This document shows positions 17,801 to 23,000 of a DNA stretch of 23,000 bases, piece after piece. The notes under the pieces are model-generated. The model was not told where the DNA came from. It did not search any database and saw nothing but the letters and a program-made list of their open reading frames with translations. Numbering within the stretch: the stretch's first letter is position 1; every line of letters starts with the position of its first letter. The position numbers were made by a program, and so were the translations under genes. The DNA is from Takakia lepidozioides. Lineage: Eukaryota; Streptophyta; Takakiopsida; Takakiales; Takakiaceae. The stretch is taken from NCBI GenBank assembly GCA_030704615.1, contig JAKLZA010000169.1, positions 1 through 23,000 of the forward strand, read 5' to 3'.

Positions 17801-18546
17801 TCAAAGTGAAAATGCCTCCTGGTTGTCTAACAAGACAACTCCAGGTGTCACCATGGCGCGCTCAAAGGCTGGCCTAGCTGGCAGCTCCGTCAACCTGGCA
17901 GCTGCAGCTTGCCAGGGCGCAGCCGTGGCAGTCTTGACCCTCAAATCCGAGGATCCCTCTGCCACTACACCTTCCACTAACTCCGCAGAAGATGAAGTGA
18001 CCTCCCCACTCTCACAGAGTGTTGCTGCTAGTCTGAACACTGCAGCTGGTCTTACCCCGGCGTCGCAATCATGGTTGCCGAGAACAGTGGGGCTTGACAC
18101 ACAGAGGTGGCTGCCCCCAATAACACACCGGCTGCACTAGCCTTGGTAGCAGGTGTCAGTGCTGCACGTGTAGCTCTCCCCAATGGCATAGTAACCTCCG
18201 CCTCGGTAACAGTCGGGCGAGAACTAGGTGCCATGGATGGCGTCGACACTGTCTCCGCCAATGTGAATGACTGAGGAAGCCTCGCCTGACGGCTTGCCTC
18301 CCCACGCTGTGGATCCAATTCCACCTCTGCACCTCGTGGCTCAGGAACTCGTGCTGCTCCTCGAGTCACGGCTGCAGCAGACTCCACCTGCTCTAGTGGT
18401 AGTGCTGCTCCGCACATGAATCCCATGCCTCCCATATCTCCTCCCTCAGGAGCAGGAGGTGGACCATCCCGCCTGGGAGCCGGTACCGCCTGAGCTATAG
18501 CCATGGCAGCGAGCCTCTGCTCTAGCTGCTGAAGCCGGTTGGCCAT
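17801..18546 (-). CDS. Gag C-terminal linker of the second element
   Basis: Two pieces in different frames (18052-18546 and 17801-18100). It begins with a short coiled-coil-like helix (MANRLQQLEQRLAAMAIAQ) just after the zinc knuckles and continues as a long A/P/T/E-rich disordered stretch up to the protease. No domain is recognised. Such spacers are usual between Gag and protease. Confidence 0.6.
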
Positions 18547-19004
18547 GCCTTGGTCAACACCCTGACCTCCGCGTCCTTGGCCATGTGGAGCTTGCCCTTG
18601 GCCTGCACCTCGTGCCCGACCACCTCGTCCTCTCTGGGCTGGTCCACCTCGCCCCGGCCACCATTGTTCCCTTGGAACTGGCCTGGGCGCAACTCAGGAT
18701 GCAAGTCATAACACTGGGCATCTCCATGCCCATACTTGCCACAATGCCCACACTGCAACTGTGCAGGCTGTGCTTGTGCCGGCCTTTTGCCACTCTCTGG
18801 GCAATCTCTCTTGACATGGGGTCCTCCACATGTCCAACATATCACCCCTGGTTGCTGTTGGCCTGCAAAAGATGCCACGGGCCTCTGCACCTGAGGTCCC
18901 CTGTAAGCTCCATGGAACTTGGGCTGGGCAACCTTGCCCCCCTGACCACGCTGTTGGGCAGTCCCTTGTGCCTGTGGGCTGACAGCTGTGCCCCGTGCAG
19001 GCAT
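18522..19004 (-). CDS. gag: Gag nucleocapsid region with two zinc knuckles
   Basis: Binds element RNA. Knuckle 1 is CWTCGGPHVKRDC (C-X2-C-X3-H-X4-C, one residue shorter than the standard spacing). Knuckle 2 is CGHCGKYGHGDAQC (C-X2-C-X4-H-X4-C). Between and after them are Q/G/R-rich basic stretches. It reads in a different frame from the capsid part, with the break near 18990-19020. Confidence 0.85.
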   Translation of the reverse strand: MPARGTAVSPQAQGTAQQRGQGGKVAQPKFHGAYRGPQVQRPVASFAGQQQPGVICWTCGGPHVKRDCPESGKRPAQAQPAQLQCGHCGKYGHGDAQCYDLHPELRPGQFQGNNGGRGEVDQPREDEVVGHEVQAKGKLHMAKDAEVRVLTKAWPTGFSS

Positions 19005-19905
19005 GTCCTTGCCAAATCCAATGTAACAACTCGCTCCTCCACCATGTTGAGCTCAATCCGCTCAGCCAGCAGAAACACATCTGCTAATGTGGGTTGGGCT
19101 GCTTGTAACAGGGTTGCATCTCGCACCCTTCTCTTGAGCTCCTTGTCCAGAATTCCATACCAAAACTGGATTGCCTGAGCTTCAGTAACCCCTTGGGTCA
19201 CACTTATCAAGCGCCTCATACGAGTGTACGCCTCTCGCAGGCTCTCACTGGGTTTGCGCTGGAAGTCTTGCAAACTTCGCAGCTTCTCTGTCCGTACACC
19301 TTGGTAGTTCCTCCGCAACTCCTGGAAGAACTCCACCACCGGGTTGAATCTAGGCACATGTGTTGTAGTCGTGGCAGGAGGAGTAGTAGCACCTTTTGAA
19401 CTGGTACCACCTGCAGAAGTACCACTACTTGCTCCACTACTAGTGCTGGCAGTGGGAGCTATTGGTACTGATGCAGCTACTGGTCGCGTCGTGCCTCGAG
19501 TAATGGAGACGTAGTCAGGTGACCAATACATCCTCCACTCCTCAATCTCTGCTTCATGTCCTCGCCTGAACTCGTGGTAATCGTCCATAGGCGGGCCTTC
19601 CAAATGCTGGAACAGTCCCTTCCACGCCATGAATGGGGTGAATAGCTGTGGATTGCGCATCTGCTGCAAATCACACCAGCTGTCGAACTCCTGGATAAAG
19701 TCATCCAACTCGATTGTGCCCACAGCTCCAGAGTACCTACGAGGCCCCTTGGTAGCTCCATACATCTCCTCCATGTCGTCCCACAACAATGGCGAATGAA
19801 AGTGCACACCTGTTGATGAAGCCTCCGAGTCTGTGTCTGACTCTACAGTAATTGAGGGTGGCGGTGAAGGTGGTCTGAACCGAATACCTCGTCTTGTGAA
19901 CCCAC
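18842..19905 (-). CDS. gag: Gag capsid region of the second element
   Basis: The frame 18842-19807 encodes 321 residues, of which those after about 19010 (in the direction of reading) are out of frame. Coding character extends upstream to about 19905, where the same frame has RRGIRFRPPSPPPSITVES, so the ATG at 19807 is probably internal. The capsid part shows FFQELRRNYQGVRTEKLRSL, FQRKPSESLREAYTRMRRLI, AIQFWYGILDKELKRRV and ADVFLLAERIELNMVEER, a standard Ty3/gypsy retrotransposon gag pattern, after an S/T/A-rich low-complexity segment. The true start is not resolved because a further frame change lies near 19905. Confidence 0.82.
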
Positions 19906-20001
19906 TCTCACTGTTACTGCCTGTAGCCGTACTCCCTCAAAACCCTTGGGTAACTCCGTAATGACACTCACAATGTGCACCTCCTCCACGTGACACTATA
20001 A

Positions 20002-20014
20002 GGCTCTAGTACTA
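20002..20014 (-). other. Degenerate primer binding site-like sequence
   Basis: On the minus strand TAGTACTAGAGCC matches the initiator-Met tRNA site TGGTATCAGAGCC at 10 of 13 positions and lies about 100 bp before gag, the expected place. GTGTCACTAT occurs just upstream, where the LTR would end. Confidence 0.45.
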
Positions 20015-20115
20015 ATCTAATAGTGACACGGGTGGGCACCTGTTGCAGTTTAAGGGTCATATCCCAATGGCTCAGGGCACCTGCACCTGCATCCACCGCA
20101 AGAACTCCTATGGTT

Positions 20116-20235
20116 GGCTGGTCATCAACCCAGCCTCACCATAGAAGAAACACTGGTGGTCTTGCTGGTCATCACTCCAGCCTCACCACCGACAGCATAC
20201 TCTAGGATTGACCGGTGATCAAATCCGGCCTAATC
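20116..20235 (+). repeat. Imperfect tandem repeat, 47 bp period, three units
   Basis: CTGGTCATCAACCCAGCCTCACCA begins at 20118 and a close copy at 20165, and a more diverged copy (CCGGTGATCAAATCCGGCCT) begins at 20212. The spacing is exactly 47 bp both times. It lies just upstream of the PBS-like site of the second element. Confidence 0.65.
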
Positions 20236-20507
20236 CCTATGAAAGCAAGCGCCCACACAAAACCAACATGGCGCACAGTCAAGCATGCAGGTGTTGGGGG
20301 GATCCAAACACAAGAAATCAAAACATCAACACCCCCACACCAAAATCCAGCTGCAATGCTGATCCTGCAGAATATCCCAGCCCAAAACCCCGGACTGACT
20401 GGCCTCCACCAAGAGAGGCTTTGGCAACTACAAGTACAAGGTAATGAAAATAGTACAGAGATGGAGGGGAAGAATAGAAGCCCGACCAAGCAAGATCTAA
20501 TCCTGAT
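20236..20507. other. Region without a supported gene
   Basis: Open frames here overlap one another and show no domain or consistent protein character. Nothing else was recognised. Confidence 0.4.
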
Positions 20508-21226
20508 CTATGCTATCAACTGCCAGACTTCTCTCAAAGTGCCTCGCTCTGCATGATGGTAAGGTGTAGGAGGTATATCTATGTCCAGAAACCTGCCACT
20601 AACCTTGTCCCAAGCTACAGTAGCTCGCTCTAACCAACCCTCCTCCTCTTTCTGCCAGGTAGAGACAAAGCAATACTCCCTATCTCCCGCTCACTGAACA
20701 CTAAAGAAAACAAAGGTAGGGTCTGATAGTCTCTCAACTCGAAAGCTTTGAGACGGTTGCGGGTGTCCTCATTGCGAATGACTGCATCTCCTTCAAACAG
20801 AACAAACTTGTCATTGCTAATGAACCCCCGCTCGTGGTTGCCTTGTGCAGAGCGTGTCCGGCTGCAACCATGTCTGATTGCACAAACTTGTGTAGCTCCT
20901 GCTCCTCTGCTCCAGTACACCACGGCCTTGTGGCTGAACACTTGGTCCCCGGGGCTGTCTTTGGCTGTGTTCCAAGCCTAGCTTTCACCCACTTTGGTAT
21001 TTCACCTACAGCTGCAGAACTGCTGGCTCCAACAGAGTTCTGACTCCAAGGCGATATTGAGGCCCTCAATGCCAACTACAGCAGTCTGTTGTCTACTGCT
21101 AATGCCTGACTCCCAGTATGCAATCAACTCGTCCAACTGTTCTCCACTCAAATCAGTCTGAGTTCCTTGGGAAACATAAATCTTGTCCCCTTGTGCACAG
21201 GCTAAGAGAAGAGACCTGCCCTTCAA
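20508..21226 (-). pseudogene. Coding-like segments of an unrecognised gene
   Basis: Three minus-strand frames in succession have ordinary protein-like composition. 21226 down to about 21035: DKIYVSQGTQTDLSGEQLDE, LIAYWESGISSRQQ. About 20850 to 20660: DKFVLFEGDAVIRNEDTRNR, LKAFELRDYQTLPLFSLVFS. About 20655 to the stop at 20508-20510: EGWLERATVAWDKVSGRFLD, IPPTPYHHAERGTLREVWQL. They may be exons or one frame-broken coding region. A sequence CTACCTGGCAG near 20660 could be a splice acceptor. I do not recognise the protein. It lies upstream of the second element and on the same strand. Confidence 0.4.
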
Positions 21227-22005
21227 TTACGTCCTCATTTCCCCCAGCCATACAAGGAGTACATCCCCAGATTTGTCTCTCATGTAGACCAGAACAGGTT
21301 CTAGAAACAGGATTGTGGATCTTTCATGGCACACTCACACTCTAAAAATTCCATAGATTTTTAGCAGAGTCCCAAAAACAAAAACCAGGTCTAGATAGGT
21401 AGATTTCCCTTTCTGCAGCTATCCCCCCAAAAACTGAGTCAAACGAGCCATTTGACAAAGATATGACCAATTTGGCTTTAAATCATTTAATTAGATCAAA
21501 GGGTTTTTTTTAAAGGTTTTCAAATTTAAAAATTTAAAGTTACACCCAAAATATCTGGTAACTGGTTCCCGGTTCCTAAGTTCTATATGGTTTCCTAGGT
21601 TTCCCTGGCCACGTGCCCTATAATTTCTAGATTTCAGTTGTGTTTACAAATGCACCCCCCACAGCTCTTGGTTACCAGTGACCTGCTCTCCTCCAGTCGA
21701 GATCCGTAGCTATGCGAGCCTTAATCCTTTGCACCAATATTCCCAACAAAAGCAAGAGCACTTACAATGCAACCCCGGAAAGCACCAGAGCTAACTAGCT
21801 TGATCAAGAACGCTTACAGCCCTTCATGCGTGCTGATTTTTCAAGGTGACAACAACAGATCTGCTATCACTGATTGTGTAAGCCTTTACATGGAGTTGGC
21901 ACAGGCTGCCCTCAAGTTTGAATTGTAAACATAGACCAAGCAGGTCGTGTAGTGAGCTGGGCCCCTTCAGCTCATATCCCGCTCATACACAAGTGTCACT
22001 GGTGA
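21227..22005. other. Mostly noncoding, intron-like DNA
   Basis: No supported gene. AT-rich between 21460 and 21560, with the second copy of the diverged repeat. It could be intron between the coding-like segments on either side. Confidence 0.45.
21343..21540 (+). repeat. Diverged dispersed repeat, copy B
   Basis: Shares ordered blocks with 10083-10275 (see that entry), including ATATGACCAAT at 21470-21480. Confidence 0.5.
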
Positions 22006-22167
22006 GTCCACAGTCTCCCACTCTCATACTCTCCAGTAAAGATTGCCTGAGGCTTGCTGTTGCAAATGGCGTAAGTGCAGCAACTTGTTGTGCTGGCTCA
22101 ATGTGGAGTTCAGCTGCATTAACCATCTTTACAAGGCCATGCACAGGCTCATGTAAAAATTGCCAAG
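22006..22167 (-). CDS. Possible exon of an unrecognised gene
   Basis: Open from an apparent splice acceptor (pyrimidine-rich tract ending ACTATAG, near 22172 reading on the minus strand) to a stop near 22000. It encodes WQFLHEPVHGLVKMVNAAEL, HIEPAQQVAALTPFATASLR, QSLLESMRVGDCG. Amino-acid use is protein-like and an AG acceptor sits directly after an in-frame stop, which supports an exon start. Product unknown. Confidence 0.4.
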
Positions 22168-22318
22168 CTATAGTTCAAAGAACCACAAAGAAAAGCTGCT
22201 GTGGCCAGCTTGACCAACCACGAGGCACAAGGCGCTAGTCCCAACTTTCACTATTGGCTGGAAAGATTGCCAACCATTCTTTCACCACAACCTTAGAAAT
22301 CTTCATCAGGTGTGTGAA

Positions 22319-22579
22319 TTAATGCTTCAGGGGCTCAAAAGTACTGAGTACTGGCTGGCAGGAAGTTGCAATGCCCCACATCAAGGTGGCCTGTAAGCAC
22401 TGCACCACGAGCTTCTCTTCAACAGTGCGCGGGTGTCCAACTGCCCTCATGCCTTCTGCACTCCAGCCATCTCGAGCCACAAAACCCATTCCACTAGAAG
22501 CAACACTCAACCAACGAAGTGACAATGGAAGGCTACACAGATGGTACGCCGAGATCAGCGACATGCATCTCTCTGACAA
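22319..22579 (-). CDS. Possible exon of an unrecognised gene
   Basis: 86-codon frame (PRTVEEKLVVQCLQATLMWG, IATSCQPVLSTFEPLKH) closed by a stop at 22319. A coding-like stretch in another frame precedes it (QEFVLLERLGMCVIDRWQIL, KELFVREMHVADL, about 22560-22685), and a short one follows (KISKVVVKEWLAIFPANSES, about 22235-22303). Together with 22006-22167 these look like parts of one minus-strand gene, with splice or frame joins that I cannot fix. Confidence 0.35.
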   Translation of the reverse strand: MSERCMSLISAYHLCSLPLSLRWLSVASSGMGFVARDGWSAEGMRAVGHPRTVEEKLVVQCLQATLMWGIATSCQPVLSTFEPLKH

Positions 22580-22689
22580 ACAGTTCTTTGCAACGGAGCG
22601 CGCCTACCAAACTCGCTCTGCGCAGAATCTGCCAACGATCAATGACACACATGCCCAGGCGCTCCAGCAACACAAACTCCTGTGACAAC

Positions 22690-23000
22690 CAACCGTCAGA
22701 CCACCAGATTATCCTCCGCTCTGCAACACCTACGCCACCTGGTGCTCTTGGCTAACAACCCAGGTATCAAACGAGCACCGAGTGCGCTCAACAGTGATCC
22801 AGCTCCCACTCTGATCCAAAAGTACGCTACGCCAGGCCCCTCACAACACATGGACACCTCCGTTCACCGATCACTGCCTTTACTAAGCACGGTAGCAAAC
22901 TATGGTCTGGACTTCTCAAAATCGAGCTCCTCCACCTGCGACTGATGGCATTGTGCTCTTAAGACAACCGCGCCTTTGTTATGGAGATGGCCTTGGCGAT
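22690..23000. other. Right edge, no supported gene
   Basis: Open frames overlap on both strands without domain evidence. It may hold further exons of the minus-strand gene, cut by the window edge. Confidence 0.3.

Larger units (their letters stand above)
12585..20014 (-). mobile_element. Ty3/gypsy retrotransposon carrying a C5 cytosine DNA methyltransferase
   Basis: Minus-strand element of about 7.4 kb of internal sequence. Order in the direction of transcription: PBS-like site (20002-20014), gag, two zinc knuckles, protease, DNA methyltransferase, RT, RNase H, integrase, purine tract (12587-12600). Protease-RT-RNase H-integrase order makes it Ty3/gypsy. No chromodomain is seen at the integrase end, unlike the chromovirus at 130-7081. 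Coding is spread over many frames, with breaks every few hundred bases, so this copy is inactive as printed. I could not show a pair of LTRs: the putative 3' LTR start at 12584 has no matching sequence above 20014 inside the window. The boundaries are therefore those of the internal region. Confidence 0.88.

Noticed and set aside
18585-19178. Plus-strand frame of 197 codons
   Set aside because: Shadow of gag and its zinc knuckles on the minus strand.
19990-20029. GTGACACTAT and ATAGTGACAC as a perfect inverted repeat around the PBS-like site
   Set aside because: Only six bases (CACTAT/ATAGTG) pair exactly, which is too short to support a structure.

Overview
The window looks like nuclear DNA of a seed-free plant. 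A moss or other bryophyte is favoured, and a streptophyte alga is possible. Reasons: two large Ty3/gypsy LTR retrotransposons with plant-type initiator-Met tRNA primer sites, short GT-AG introns, and two tandem KP4-like small secreted protein relics, a family known from fungi and mosses. No bacterial gene, rRNA, tRNA gene or CRISPR array was seen.

Layout. Positions 1-129 and 7087-8166 appear to be parts of one plus-strand gene of unknown function with methyltransferase-like hints. It is split by a chromodomain-bearing Ty3/gypsy element (chromovirus) at 130-7081, which has 718 and 717 bp LTRs, TG...CA ends, a PBS, gag, protease, RT, RNase H, integrase, chromodomain and a long 3' noncoding tract. 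Its LTRs are about 98-99% identical apart from indels, yet gag-pol is broken by about five frame changes. From 8374 to 9750 lie two tandem KP4-like copies, both disrupted. From about 9751 to 12057 is AT-rich DNA without convincing genes, with one GC-rich island. At 12058-12586 an 87 bp perfect direct repeat brackets a segment with three consecutive hairpins.

From about 12585 to 20014, on the minus strand, lies a second Ty3/gypsy element: gag with two zinc knuckles, aspartic protease, then a C5 cytosine DNA methyltransferase with motifs I, II, IV, VI, VIII, IX and X recognisable, then RT, RNase H and integrase. The methyltransferase sits inside the polyprotein between protease and RT. This is the most striking content of the window: a retrotransposon carrying its own cytosine methyltransferase. 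The copy is scattered over many frames, so as printed it cannot make one polyprotein. No matching LTR pair could be shown.

From 20015 to 23000 there is a 47 bp imperfect tandem repeat and several minus-strand coding-like segments that could be exons of an unrecognised host gene.

The two elements use different chromatin links: one could read histone marks through its chromodomain, the other could write DNA methylation. Many frame breaks are single-base changes, some in homopolymers. Real decay and uncorrected long-read indels cannot be separated from this sequence alone.
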